64,000 nt of DNA from Miltoncostaea sp963770865 (GTDB lineage Bacteria; Actinomycetota; Thermoleophilia; Miltoncostaeales; Miltoncostaeaceae), in assembly GCA_963770865.1 (NCBI GenBank), contig CAVYRD010000013.1, forward strand, positions 392,796 through 456,795, given 5' to 3'. Made by a program: the position numbers and the translations under genes. Positions 17,182 through 26,036 of this stretch are shown here, piece by piece (within the stretch, counting starts at the first letter, position 1; the number at the start of each line of letters is the position of its first letter). The notes under the pieces were generated by a model, which did not search any database, was not told the DNA's origin, and saw only the letters and a program-made list of their open reading frames with translations.

Positions 17182-18099
17182 TCAAGGAAGCTCAGACGCA
17201 TACTCACTGTAGGGGACCTGGCCGGTGGGACTGGCCAAGATAGCGTCGGCAACGCTGGAGGGAATCGGAGCCCAGTTGGCAGGCATCTTCGCCGCCACGG
17301 CTGGGTTCAATGTGTAGAGCAGGGCGAAGTTAACAATCCAGATGGAAGGGACCATCGACATCCCTACCTCCGAGGTGACGCCTCCCTTTTCGTTGATGAC
17401 CAGCTGAGCAACACCCGATTCCTGTTGTGATCTATTGCCATAGACGACTTCCTTTGTATAAGCCGACCTGTAGAGCATTCTCAGGGATGCTTCCGCACCA
17501 TTGGCCCTGCACCACGTGCCCAGATAGCCACCGGGAGCGATCACCGAGTTCGCTTGTCTCGTTGGGGCATCCGTGTTGGCCAGGCTTTCCAGTAGACCGC
17601 TGGTGTTCACGAACAGCCCATAGCTGGCCAGCACCGACGGTGTTATGCGACCGTCAACGTTGGAATACAGCGGGCGTCCAGTCGTGTTCGTAAAGATTCG
17701 GACGCTTTCATCGACCAACTTCGCAGCAGCCGCATTGCCACCGACTCCCTTGCCGGTGACGAACTTGACGTACTGTTGCCTGGTGAAGGCGTGTGCCTTG
17801 TTCAGTCCCAACTTCCTTGCGACTCTGTCAGCTGCCTTTCGCCCAATCGGCTGATGGAGCTGACCCTGGTTCGTGATCTGCGTGGGTGCCAAGTGCACGT
17901 ATCGTGGCGTTCCAGAGAAGGGCTCCGTGAACCCGGTGTCCGTGGCGGCACGCGTGGCCGCCCCCGCCACTGCGTGATCGGCGATTTGGATCCCCGCTAA
18001 TAAGAACAGGGAAACCCCGGCCACGGCCAAAGCCGTGGTGACCCTGAATCGACAACCGGTCGATCCGTCGCGACCACCGGATGGGGCGATGCGCTGCAT
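17182..18099 (-). CDS. Secreted protein of unknown function
   Basis: A 305-residue protein starting MQRIAPSGGRDGSTG at 18099, with GAGAGGA 6 nt upstream. A membrane segment or signal peptide follows (VTTALAVAGVSLFLLAGIQIA, ~residues 22-42). The mature part contains LNKAHAFTRQQYVKFVTGKG, a single cysteine in GYLGTWCRANG, and a C-terminal MSMVPSIWIVNFALLYTLNP. I recognise no family. Its codons are visibly AT-richer than those of neighbours (for example AAG TTA, GTA TCG), which suggests a separate origin. It ends 100 bp from the SDR remnant and runs opposite to the NHL gene. Confidence 0.65.
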   Translation of the reverse strand: MQRIAPSGGRDGSTGCRFRVTTALAVAGVSLFLLAGIQIADHAVAGAATRAATDTGFTEPFSGTPRYVHLAPTQITNQGQLHQPIGRKAADRVARKLGLNKAHAFTRQQYVKFVTGKGVGGNAAAAKLVDESVRIFTNTTGRPLYSNVDGRITPSVLASYGLFVNTSGLLESLANTDAPTRQANSVIAPGGYLGTWCRANGAEASLRMLYRSAYTKEVVYGNRSQQESGVAQLVINEKGGVTSEVGMSMVPSIWIVNFALLYTLNPAVAAKMPANWAPIPSSVADAILASPTGQVPYSEYASELP

Positions 18100-18385
18100 T
18101 CGCATTCCTCTCACGAGCGGCGAGGAGCCGGTCAACGATCCGGTTGCCGGTGTGGGTCTGGGTGCCGTGGCTGACGCGGGCCGAGTTTACTGCGTGCCGG
18201 CGGGTGAGCGGGCTCGGCTTTCCGGCTCCGGGGGCGGGTAGACGGTCGGCAGCGGGTCGTGCGCCAGGAGCACCGAGCGGCCTGAAGCCTGCCGCCCTGC
18301 GGGCTACGGCTACCTCGAGCCATCCTGATCGTCGGCGCCGTCGACCGAGCGGAGCGGGCCTCATGGTCCTGCATGGCGGGCGCCG

Positions 18386-18496
18386 TTCGGCGGGTTGGGC
18401 ACTCGGGCTTCGGCCATTCAGGTGGCCCCGAGGGCATCTAAGGAGTACCTGGTGACCCGCTACCTGACGATGCCGGTCGCGGATGGTGCGTGGTGA
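18386..18496 (+). pseudogene. Aldehyde dehydrogenase 3'-end remnant
   Basis: The DNA encodes GHSGFGHSGGPEGI, then a TAA created by one extra base, then in the shifted frame EYLVTRYLTMPVADGAW and a stop. This matches the last ~35 codons of the intact gene at 10535-12109 nearly base for base. It ends with the same TGA-overlapped GTG of a GDWESF small gene. A block equivalent to 11990-12240 has therefore been duplicated here, next to attachment-like site C. The 18140-18385 stretch before it holds nothing I can identify. Confidence 0.8.
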
Positions 18497-18690
18497 GCGG
18501 CCCCGAGGACCCGTTCCCGGACGGAGACTGGGAGTCCTTCCAGGCCGCCCGCGACCGTTTCTTCGCCCGGGTGCGCCCAGAGGCGATGGACGATCCGGCT
18601 CCGTCGGTGTGCCCGGATGCGCCCTTCCCGGCGGTGACTCCCATCGAGGCACGTCGCGTTCGCGGGGGACTGGCAACGAACCTCGGCGAT
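18493..18690 (+). pseudogene. Small GDWESF-motif gene, copy 2, running into site C
   Basis: GTG at 18493 overlaps the stop of the aldehyde dehydrogenase remnant. The protein begins VSGPEDPFPDGDWESFQAA and RDRFFARVRPEAMDDPAPSV, closely matching copy 1 at 12106. After about 45 codons the similarity ends. The frame stays open through the tRNA-half core to 19044, so the native stop has been lost at the recombination junction. A fused product is possible but not supported by any domain beyond the core. Confidence 0.55.
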
Positions 18691-18692
18691 GT

Positions 18693-18811
18693 CTCGCCTA
18701 GAAGGGGTCAGCGGTTCGAATCCGCTCGTCGGCTTCTCTCTAACGAAGCGGGATCTCGGCAGACGGTCGTCCCTCCGCACCACTCGGTCACGTCAACCGT
18801 TACGTCAACGG
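18693..18811 (+). other. Attachment-like site C: tRNA-Thr 3' half plus right-hand repeat arm
   Basis: The tRNA half spans 18693-18736. Its loop has changed to CTCGCCTA, but the T-stem/loop and acceptor end are intact. No left arm is present; GDWESF coding sequence abuts directly. To the right, AGCGGGATCT (also beside sites E and F) is followed by ACGTCAACCGTTACGTCAAC at 18790-18809, a near match to the type I repeats. So the type I repeat also occurs on the other side of the core, as in a phage attP with two arms. From 18812 to 19040 no gene is evident. Confidence 0.65.
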
Positions 18812-19040
18812 GCCAAAGCCCCTCCGGGCGGGCTTGGGTTCTTGATCGGGAGACCTATTGCCTACTCGACAAGCGTCCGAGGGTGTTCGCGTTGCGTGCC
18901 TCCACGAATACGCACCCTGAGCGGGTGGTCGGGATCATCCCGGTGTCCTCCGAGGCGAGCACGGCCGGTGTCTCCTCGATTGTCCCGGGCGGCGCGGTCG
19001 CGCCGATCCCAGCCATCACTCGGAGAAGTAGTGCTGCTCG

Positions 19041-20285
19041 ATGACCTGTCACTCGTCGTGGGGCTCGATCAGCAGGGCACCCCGAGAGGCAAGCGCGTCC
19101 AAACAGAGGCAAAGCGACTCTGGAAGATCGGAGTGGCTAGGAGTTCCCGGCCGGCAACCTGCGGCGCGGAGCCAAGGCCTGCCTAGCGGCTGCGCAGAGA
19201 CTCCGGCACGAGGTTTGGGTTCAACTTCAATCCCGCTAGGCCCGTTCGAGGAGCGAGATAGCGGCAGGCTCGAGTATCGGGCCTCGATCGCCCAGTGGAA
19301 GGCCGAGCGGGCCGCCCGGCGCCCCAAGCTCGCCAAGCTCGCCGCCAACGACCGCCTGCACGCCTATGTGCAAGAGCGACTCGCCGGCTTGGTGATGAGC
19401 GCGCGGGCGCTCCCGGTTCCGGGGCCCGATGTGCCCTTCATCGGTCGCCGCCACGGACGGCGCAAGGATCGACGCTGGGCGAGAGCGTGGAGCCCGGAGC
19501 AGATCGCCAACAGACTCCGGGTCGACTTCCCCGATGATGAGTCGATGCGGATCTCCCACGAGGCCATCTACCAGGCGCTCTATGTCCAGGGCCGCGGCGC
19601 CCTTGCCCGCGAACTGGTGGCGTGCCTGCGCACCGGGCGGGCGCTGCGTGTTCCACGGGCACGCACCCGCGGGCGCGGCAAGAAGTTCGTCAGCCCCGAG
19701 GTCATGATCAGCGAGCGGCCCGCCGAGGCCGAGGACCGCGCCGTGCCCGGACACTGGGAGGGCGATCTGATCCTCGGTCTTCGCCGCTCGGCGATCGGGA
19801 CGCTGGTGGAGCGCAGCACCCGCTTCACGATGCTGCTGCACCTGCCGCCCATGGAAGGGCACGGGCAGGAACCGCGGGTCAAGAACGGGCCGGCCCTGGC
19901 GGGCCACGGCGCCGAGGCCGTGCGCGATGCGATCGCCTCGGCGATCACATCGTTGCCCGATGAGCTGCGCCGATCGCTCACCTGGGACCAGGGGGCCGAG
20001 ATGGCCCAGCACGCCCGGCTGCGCGTCGACGCCGGAGTGGCGATCTACTTCTGCGATCCCCACAGCCCCTGGCAGCGGGGCACCAACGAGAACACCAACG
20101 GCCTGCTGCGCCAGTACTTCCCACGCGGCACCGACCTGAGCCGGCACAGCCCCGATGAGCTCGTCGCGGTCGCGGCGACCCTCAACGGCCGGCCTCGCAA
20201 GACGCTCGGCTGGAAGACCCCCGCCGAGGCATTCAACGATCACCTACTCTCAGTTCAGCAAGGCGGTGTTGCGACGACCCCTTGA
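19041..20285 (+). mobile_element. IS30-family transposase, N-terminal part degenerate
   Basis: Residues from about 75 onward are a good IS30 transposase: EYRASIAQWKAERAARRPK, then the DDE catalytic core with GHWEGDLILG (first Asp), SLTWDQGAEMAQH (second Asp) and NENTNGLLRQYFPRGTDLS (Glu). It ends SVQQGGVATTP, as such transposases often do. The expected N-terminal helix-turn-helix region is not readable in this frame; 19041-19250 looks deleted or frameshifted. DNA recognition is probably lost. No clear terminal inverted repeats could be fixed by eye. The 3' end abuts an IS3-type fragment. Confidence 0.85.
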
Positions 20286-20288
20286 ACC

Positions 20289-20580
20289 CGGGCAGTTTAC
20301 GTCTTGGAGCTTCAGTCAGAAGGTCCGCGAGGCCGGCCTCGCGCCGTCGATCGGGGCCATCGGATGCCCGTACGACAACGCCGTCATCGAATCGTTCTGG
20401 GGGCGCATGCAGGTCGAGCTACTCAACCGCAAGTCCTGGAAGACCCGTATCGAGCTCGCCTCGGCGATCCACGACTACATCGAGCTGTTCCACAACACCC
20501 GACGCCGCCACTCGGCTCTTGGCATGCTCACCCCGAACGAGTACGAGGACCGCTACTTCGCCACCCACGACGCCGCCTGA
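20289..20580 (+). pseudogene. IS3-family transposase (OrfB) C-terminal fragment
   Basis: The frame starting GQFTSWSFSQKVREAGLAPS continues IGAIGCPYDNAVIESFWGRM, VELLNRKSW and HNTRRRHSALGMLTPNEYE, the C-terminal integrase-core end of IS3-family OrfB. The catalytic glutamate region (NAVIESFWG) is present; the two aspartates and all of OrfA are missing. The join with the IS30 gene at about 20286 suggests that the IS30 element landed inside or beside an IS3 copy. Confidence 0.85.
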
Positions 20581-20725
20581 CTCCAGAACCCGGACTCCAG
20601 AAATTCGGGGGCAGATCAGGGTGTCAACGAGAGCGGGTCAACCCCAAGATCTCAGGCGTGCTCTGAGATCTCGCAAGGGACAGGGAGTCTCTCCTTGCCA
20701 CCTCCCGGTGAACGCCCAACGGGGC

Positions 20726-23437
20726 TCAGCGGAGGAACTGGTAGCCGATCCAGACCTGGATCTCGATGAGCCCGGTGAGGTCCAGCCCGGAGGCGAGCCG
20801 GCTGCCGGGGATCGACACCTCCCAGTCCCCGCCGATCCCCCGACCCCAGAACGCGAGCGACCGGGGAGCGGTGAGCGGCGGGTCGGCGCCGAGGCCCTCG
20901 TCGGCTGCGAGCCTCGAGAGCTTGGCCGGTCGCGTGCTGACGCGCGGCTCGAGCAGCTGCACGGCGATCGTCCCGTCGGCCCGGCGCTGCTCGTACCTCC
21001 CGCCGTGGCGCACCTCGCAGGAGACCTCACCGTCCGGGTGCGAGGCCCCGACCAGCGCGAGCCTCACGCTCGTGACCTTCGCGTCGGCACGGCCCGCGGG
21101 CAGACCGGAGGCCTCGACGCGGAAGCTGAACCGCCGCGTGGCCCGGAGAGCGTTCAGCTCCGGATCGCCTGCGGTGAAGGACAACCGGTGGCGGTCCTGG
21201 TCGTGGACCTTCTCGAAGAAGGAGACGTAGTCCCGCTGGATGCCGACGGGATCGAGCAGCTGCCCCCAGGACGCGTCGAGCTCGGCGAGGAGATCGCCGT
21301 CCCTGATCTCTCCCTCGGCATAGGCCCGACCGATGTCCGGGCTGAGAAGGCCTGCGTCCAGGAAAAGGTGCTGCTCCTGGTCCTGGAGCGTGTAGATCTC
21401 GACCGATCGCTGCGCCCTGAAGGCCAGGCCGAGCAGCGCCTCCGCCTTGGACTGGACGGTGCCGATCGCGAGCAGTCCGGCGCGCCGGACCGAGGCCTCG
21501 TCGAGGGCGAGCTCGTCCCGGAGCGCCTCGGCCTGGGCGACGACGCCGGCCGCTCGGGACAACCTCGCCTGCGCGGCGTCGACGCGCTGCTGGGCCAGCG
21601 TCGCCCTGTTCCGGGCCAGGAGGACCTCGTGCGTGAGCTCGGCTCCGCGCTTGACCAGGGCGACGTGCGTGGAGTTGTCGGGCGTCGTGCTCGCACTGAG
21701 TCGCTGCACGACCGTCACGAAGTTGACGATGCTCTTCCCGGCCTTGATGACGGCCGAGGCGTCCTTGTCGACCTTCTTGTACGCGTCCTCCACGGCCTTC
21801 GTGTCGGGCTCCGTGCCCGCCAGCAGCGTCTTGGCGATCGGCTGCGCGTCGGCGAGCGCCGTGTCCGCCAGCGCCACCATCGCCGGGACCAGCGCCACGA
21901 GGCTCGCCCCGCCGCTCGGGATCGCCGCGGCGACGCTGACGATCGCGGCGCCGACCTCGGCGACGGTGCCCAGGAAGTCGCCGAAGCTGAACTCGGACTC
22001 GCGCATCTCCGCGAGCGCCGCCTCGATCTCGCGCGTCGTCGCATCGAGCTGCTGCTGGACGTAGTCGGCTTCATCCGTCGCGAGCTTCTTCTCCGAGATC
22101 GCGATGTCGAGGTCGTCGCCGGTGTCGTCGCGCGCGGCGACGGCCTGCCGTTGCTGCAGCTCGACGAGCGACCGGAGGCCGCCGAGGTCGCCCGCGGCGA
22201 GGATCGCGTCGGTCCCGATGGTCAGGAAGTCCAGCGTCAGCGCACTGAAGCCGGTGAACGCCTGGATGTACGCGTCGAAGTCGGGCAGGACGTCGAGGTC
22301 CCGGGGAAGCCCGAGGGCGTTGTTGCCGCCGCCCACCCAGACGACGTCGTCGGTCCCCCTGACGGCCTGCGGGACTCCGACGAGCTGCCCCTGGAGCCGG
22401 AGGGCCTCCCCGTTGTCGGGCTGCAGCTCGAGCGCCCGTGCGAACTCGACGGCCGCGAGCCGGGAGCAGTCAGCCCGGTCCGCCACGCTCGAGTTGTGCC
22501 GGTGGTAGAAGTACTCGCCGGTCACGATCCGGAACGGCGCCCAGTGGTTGGCGTAGGACGCCTCGGGAGTGTCGAGGACGGGGCGGAGGCCGGCGACGTA
22601 GTCGGACTCGGAGACGTTCGCCTGGGTCACCTGCCCGTCGAGGCCCGCCTCACCGTCCGGCCCTGCGGGGCCCTCGCTCGCGGTCGCCTCGCTCAGATGC
22701 CCGTCGAGGCCGGCCGCTCCCCCCGGCCCGCCGGGTCCGCCCCCACCGCCCTGCGCCTCGAGCGCCGGCGGCGTGTCGTCGACGATGCTGGTGAAGGTGA
22801 TGGCGCCGCCGTTCCCCCCGGCGCCGCCGGGGCCGCCCCCGCCGCCGTCGCCCCCGGGCGTGCCCAGGATGGTCTCCCCCGGGATGAGCTCCTCGTGCCC
22901 GGCGAAGTCGCTGAGGTCGTCCGGGGTGTCGTTGACCCACACGGTCTGATCGGGGATGACGTGTCCGCCGACGCCGCGGCTGCCGTTGCCGCCGGCACCG
23001 CCGGCGGCGCCGTGTCCGCCCGCCACGCTGATATGTGCGTTGACGGACCTCCGGCAGCGCACCGTGACCGTCCCTCCGTGCCCGCCAGGTGCGCCGGCGC
23101 CTCCGCCCTCACCACTGCCGCCGGGGGCGATCGGCCGATCGACGCCCGCGGAGTCGACCTGGACATCGGGCCATGGATACACCCCGTCCGCGCCACGGCC
23201 ACCGACGGCGGTGGCGTCGTCGCCTCGGGCGTCGATCGTGCCGCCTGCCCCGTCGTAGACGTCGGCGACGATGATCAGCGGTCGCGAGCGCACCCGCAGG
23301 ACGAATCCGGGCGCGTGCTGCATGACCCTCCCCAGCAGGAAGACCGGCCCGTCACCGGCGAAGCGATCGTAGAAATCCTGCACCCTTCCATCGATCGTCA
23401 GGGTGTCGCGGATATAGGGATAGTTGAAGGTGGGCAC
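20726..23437 (-). CDS. Large glycine-rich, possibly pore-forming protein with Tc-toxin-like C-terminus
   Basis: About 903 residues, no signal peptide. In order: an N-terminal domain (PTFNYPYIRDTLTIDGRVQDF); a Gly/Pro-rich stretch at ~75-300 with GGHGAAGGAGGNGSRG-type runs; a short TPR-like segment (FARALELQPDNGEALRLQGQL); a long coiled-coil region broken by a hydrophobic segment (GAAIVSVAAAIPSGGASLV, ALVPAMVALADTALA); more coiled coil; and a C-terminal beta-rich domain ending WGRGIGGDWEVSIP and LDLTGLIEIQVWIGYQFL. The ending resembles the final domain of Tc-toxin A subunits, and the helical part resembles alpha-pore-forming toxins. Both are pattern matches only. The GTG start at 23437 is a guess: its GGAGG is very close. 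Confidence 0.7.
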   Translation of the reverse strand: MPTFNYPYIRDTLTIDGRVQDFYDRFAGDGPVFLLGRVMQHAPGFVLRVRSRPLIIVADVYDGAGGTIDARGDDATAVGGRGADGVYPWPDVQVDSAGVDRPIAPGGSGEGGGAGAPGGHGGTVTVRCRRSVNAHISVAGGHGAAGGAGGNGSRGVGGHVIPDQTVWVNDTPDDLSDFAGHEELIPGETILGTPGGDGGGGGPGGAGGNGGAITFTSIVDDTPPALEAQGGGGGPGGPGGAAGLDGHLSEATASEGPAGPDGEAGLDGQVTQANVSESDYVAGLRPVLDTPEASYANHWAPFRIVTGEYFYHRHNSSVADRADCSRLAAVEFARALELQPDNGEALRLQGQLVGVPQAVRGTDDVVWVGGGNNALGLPRDLDVLPDFDAYIQAFTGFSALTLDFLTIGTDAILAAGDLGGLRSLVELQQRQAVAARDDTGDDLDIAISEKKLATDEADYVQQQLDATTREIEAALAEMRESEFSFGDFLGTVAEVGAAIVSVAAAIPSGGASLVALVPAMVALADTALADAQPIAKTLLAGTEPDTKAVEDAYKKVDKDASAVIKAGKSIVNFVTVVQRLSASTTPDNSTHVALVKRGAELTHEVLLARNRATLAQQRVDAAQARLSRAAGVVAQAEALRDELALDEASVRRAGLLAIGTVQSKAEALLGLAFRAQRSVEIYTLQDQEQHLFLDAGLLSPDIGRAYAEGEIRDGDLLAELDASWGQLLDPVGIQRDYVSFFEKVHDQDRHRLSFTAGDPELNALRATRRFSFRVEASGLPAGRADAKVTSVRLALVGASHPDGEVSCEVRHGGRYEQRRADGTIAVQLLEPRVSTRPAKLSRLAADEGLGADPPLTAPRSLAFWGRGIGGDWEVSIPGSRLASGLDLTGLIEIQVWIGYQFLR

Positions 23438-23811
23438 GGCCTCCGCCGGCGATATCCCCTCACGATGGGAATCGCTAGGTTGGCCCCCGAGCCGCGTCGC
23501 GGTCAAGCCTCGATCCTTCGTGAAGGACCAGCGTCGATCCTGAAGCGTGGGACGGGGCGGCCGGCGACGAGTTCGAGGGCTCCCGACCCGGTGAGCGGGT
23601 CGAAGGTTGAACGCGACGAGGCGCGCGGGCTCGGCCCCCCCGGAAGGGGGCGTCACGTCGTCTGATGAAGTCCTGCGGGAAGTCGGGATGCGCCGCGTGA
23701 GGCGGCGACGTCGGCGCTGCGGACCTGTCTCGACGCTACGGCCGCGCTCCGGGACCCGGCATCGGCGGTACCGCCGTACCGGCCGGGCCCGGTCGCCGTA
23801 ATCCGCCGCGC
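23438..23811 (-). other. Intergenic region without recognisable gene
   Basis: No frame shows protein-like composition. A small hairpin TCCTTC-GT-GAAGGA lies near 23513-23526. The promoter of the glycine-rich gene would be expected here, but I could not fix -35/-10 boxes. Confidence 0.5.
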
Positions 23812-24579
23812 TCAGTCCCCGATCGAGCGGTAGCTCCGCACCGTCAGCGGGATGCCGATCAGGCCGAGGCCGGCGATCACCGCGGCGGCGATCCCGAGAC
23901 CGGGCCAGTCGTAGCCGGAGAGCATCAGCTCGCGCATCGGGCGCAGGACGTACTCGGCCGGGTTCGCGCTGACGATGGCGCGCATCACGGGGCTGCTGAT
24001 CTGCTCCGGCTGCTGGTACGCCGAGGTCATGAAGATCAGCAGGTAGGCCATCGGCAGGATCGCCTGGACGACGGCGCCGTCCCGCGTCCGGACCGCCATG
24101 ATCGCGGTGAGCACGCCGAAGGTCACGACGCCGAGCAGCGTCCCGAGCAGGATCATCAGCGCCGCGCCGGCGACGCCCGTCTGGACGCGCGCGCCGAGCG
24201 CGATCGCCAGGCCGAGGACCGCCGCGGCCTGCACGCAGAGCCGCACCCCGTCGCCGATGAGCCGACCGGCCACGATCGTGCCGATCGAGACCGGGGCCGT
24301 CAGCAGCTTGAAGACGTAGCGGCTGCCGAAGTCGTCGGCCAGGGCGACGGCGGCGTTGCCGATCCCCGGCACCGTCGTGAGGAGGATCGCCGTCGGCCCG
24401 AGGTACTCGTAGTAGTTGTCCGTAGGAAAGCCGGGCAGCCGGGTGACGCCCTCGAACAGGGCCCCGAAGACGAGGAACATCATCAGGACCGGCGCCAGGG
24501 AGAAGCCGAGCAGGATGGGGTTGCGGCGGAACTGCGCGACCGACCTCTCCGCCAGCAGGAGGCTCGCGGGCGCGCTCAT
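23812..24579 (-). CDS. ABC-2 type exporter permease
   Basis: A 255-residue permease. MSAPASLLLAERSVAQFRRNP is followed by six predicted membrane segments, among them LLGFSLAPVLMMFLVFGALFEG, GAALMILLGTLLGVVTFGVL and IAAAVIAGLGLIGIPLTV. Loop residues such as YLGPTAILLTTVPGIGNAA and SANPAEYVLRPMREL are typical of DrrB/NodJ-like ABC-2 permeases, which export drugs, lipids or polysaccharides. Its ATG overlaps the stop of the ATPase gene (ATGA). Last gene of a four-gene operon with the DUF2703 and sigma factor genes. Confidence 0.88.
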   Translation of the reverse strand: MSAPASLLLAERSVAQFRRNPILLGFSLAPVLMMFLVFGALFEGVTRLPGFPTDNYYEYLGPTAILLTTVPGIGNAAVALADDFGSRYVFKLLTAPVSIGTIVAGRLIGDGVRLCVQAAAVLGLAIALGARVQTGVAGAALMILLGTLLGVVTFGVLTAIMAVRTRDGAVVQAILPMAYLLIFMTSAYQQPEQISSPVMRAIVSANPAEYVLRPMRELMLSGYDWPGLGIAAAVIAGLGLIGIPLTVRSYRSIGD

Positions 24580-25415
24580 GCCGCCGTCTCCAGACGGACG
24601 GCCGGCGCGGGGGCCCGCCCGGTGTGGTGCAGCCAGACGTCCTCGAGGGAGCCGCCGACCGAGGCGGCGAGGGCCTCGGGGGATCCCTCGGCCACGAGGA
24701 CCCCGCCATTCATGATCCCGATGCGGTCGCACAGGCGCTCCGCCTCGTCCATGTGATGGGTGGTCAAAAGGACGGTGACCCCCAGGTGCGCACGCATCCG
24801 GCGCAGCGCCTCCCAGATCGCGGAGCGCGCTCGCGGATCGAGGCCCTCGGTCGGCTCGTCCAGGAACACGACCGCGGGCAGGTGCACCAGCGCGGACGCC
24901 AGGTCGGCGCGGCGCCGCATGCCGCCCGAGAGCCCGCTCAGACGGCGGTCGGCCACGTCGGCGAGGTTGACGACGGCCAGCAGCAGCGCCGCGCGGCCCA
25001 TCGCCTCGCTGCGCCGAAGGCCCTGCAGGCGCCCCTGGAGCACGAGGAGCTCGCGGGGCGTGGCGAGGGGGTCGACGCCGGCCTCCTGCATCGCGAAGCC
25101 GACGCGGCGGCGGACCTGGCGGGCCTCGCGCACCACGTCGGCGCCGGCGACGCGGGCGCGCCCGGAGGTCGGCCGCACGAGCGTGCCCAGCATGTTGACG
25201 GTCGTCGACTTGCCCGCGCCGTTCGGCCCGAGCAATCCGTAGCACTCGCCGGACGCTACGCGGATGGTCACGCCGCGCACGGCGGTGGTCCCGTCCGGGT
25301 ACGTCTTGGCGAGATCCTCGGTCGCGATCGCATCGGCGTCGGGATCGCGGGCGTCGTCCGCGCGCGTTCTGAGCTGCACGAGCTCGTCGAGCGCGCGCTC
25401 GAGTCGGTCGTTCAT
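24576..25415 (-). CDS. ABC exporter ATP-binding protein (DrrA-like)
   Basis: A 279-residue ATPase with all expected motifs: Walker A GPNGAGKST, Q-loop GFAMQEAGVDP, signature LSGGMRRRADLASAL, Walker B VVFLDEPTEGLDP, and switch histidine in LLTTHHMDEAERLCDRIG. It begins MNDRLERALDELVQLRTRADD, a charged extension before the usual AIATEDLAKTYPDG. It pairs with the ABC-2 permease that overlaps its 3' end, forming an exporter of unknown cargo. It is encoded 24 bp after the sigma-factor gene, so regulation by that sigma is plausible. Confidence 0.92.
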   Translation of the reverse strand: MNDRLERALDELVQLRTRADDARDPDADAIATEDLAKTYPDGTTAVRGVTIRVASGECYGLLGPNGAGKSTTVNMLGTLVRPTSGRARVAGADVVREARQVRRRVGFAMQEAGVDPLATPRELLVLQGRLQGLRRSEAMGRAALLLAVVNLADVADRRLSGLSGGMRRRADLASALVHLPAVVFLDEPTEGLDPRARSAIWEALRRMRAHLGVTVLLTTHHMDEAERLCDRIGIMNGGVLVAEGSPEALAASVGGSLEDVWLHHTGRAPAPAVRLETAA

Positions 25416-25439
25416 GGTCGCTCCTCGGTGTGTGGTGCG

Positions 25440-26036
25440 TCAGGCGGAGGCGCGGCAGCGCGCGCACGAGCCGCCGCGCGGGCGGTACTCGGTGATGCCG
25501 CCGCGACGGTCCACCGCGACGTGGCAGCAGTCGAGCAGCAATGTCTTCAGCTGGGCGCGGCCGCGCTGGACGCGCGACTTCGCGCCGGAGAGGGAGATGC
25601 CGAGCCGGCTCGCCGCCTCGGCCTGGGTCAGGCCGTCCAGCTCGACGAGCGTCAGTGCGTCGCGCGTCCCCTCGGGCAACCGCCCGATCAGCGGGCGCAG
25701 GCAAGCGGAGAGCTCGCGCCGCAGGCCCTCGGTCTCCGGCTCGCCCGGGGGCTCGGATGCGCGCTCGTCGAGATCGGTGGCCGCGCCCGCCGCGATCTCC
25801 GGGCGGGCGGCGCTGCGGCGGTAGTGGTCGGTGATCGCGTTCTGGGCGATCCGGTGGACCCAGGCGGCCACCCGGTCGGCGCCCGCCAGCTCGTCGGCGT
25901 GGCGGTGGATGCGGAGCATGACCTCCTGCAGCACGTCCTCGGCGTCCTCGGGGCGGGCCACGCGGCGCCGGATGTACGCGGACAGGGGGCCGCGCAGCTC
26001 GTGCCAGGCGGAGAGGGGATCGGCGACGGTGCTCAT
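25440..26036 (-). CDS. ECF RNA polymerase sigma factor (SigZ-like)
   Basis: A 198-residue ECF sigma factor starting MSTVADPLSAWHELRGPLSA. Region 2 is visible as VARPEDAEDVLQEVMLRIHRHAD and VAAWVHRIAQNAITDHYRR. Region 4 is LPEGTRDALTLVELDGLTQA then AASRLGISLSGAKSRVQRGR. The C-terminus carries a cysteine-rich tail (LLLDCCHVAVDRRGG, GGSCARCRASA), as in SigZ-like proteins, which could sense redox state or metal. The start overlaps the DUF2703 stop by ATGA. No anti-sigma gene is adjacent, so the Cys-rich tail or DUF2703 partner may control it (inference). Confidence 0.85.
   Translation of the reverse strand: MSTVADPLSAWHELRGPLSAYIRRRVARPEDAEDVLQEVMLRIHRHADELAGADRVAAWVHRIAQNAITDHYRRSAARPEIAAGAATDLDERASEPPGEPETEGLRRELSACLRPLIGRLPEGTRDALTLVELDGLTQAEAASRLGISLSGAKSRVQRGRAQLKTLLLDCCHVAVDRRGGITEYRPRGGSCARCRASA

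Noticed and set aside
20726..24709. A single 1,327-codon gene extending the glycine-rich protein through the ABC permease region
   Set aside because: The first ~420 codons overlap the permease on the same strand in another frame and are Arg/Pro-rich junk; conserved-looking protein starts at PTFNYPYIRD.
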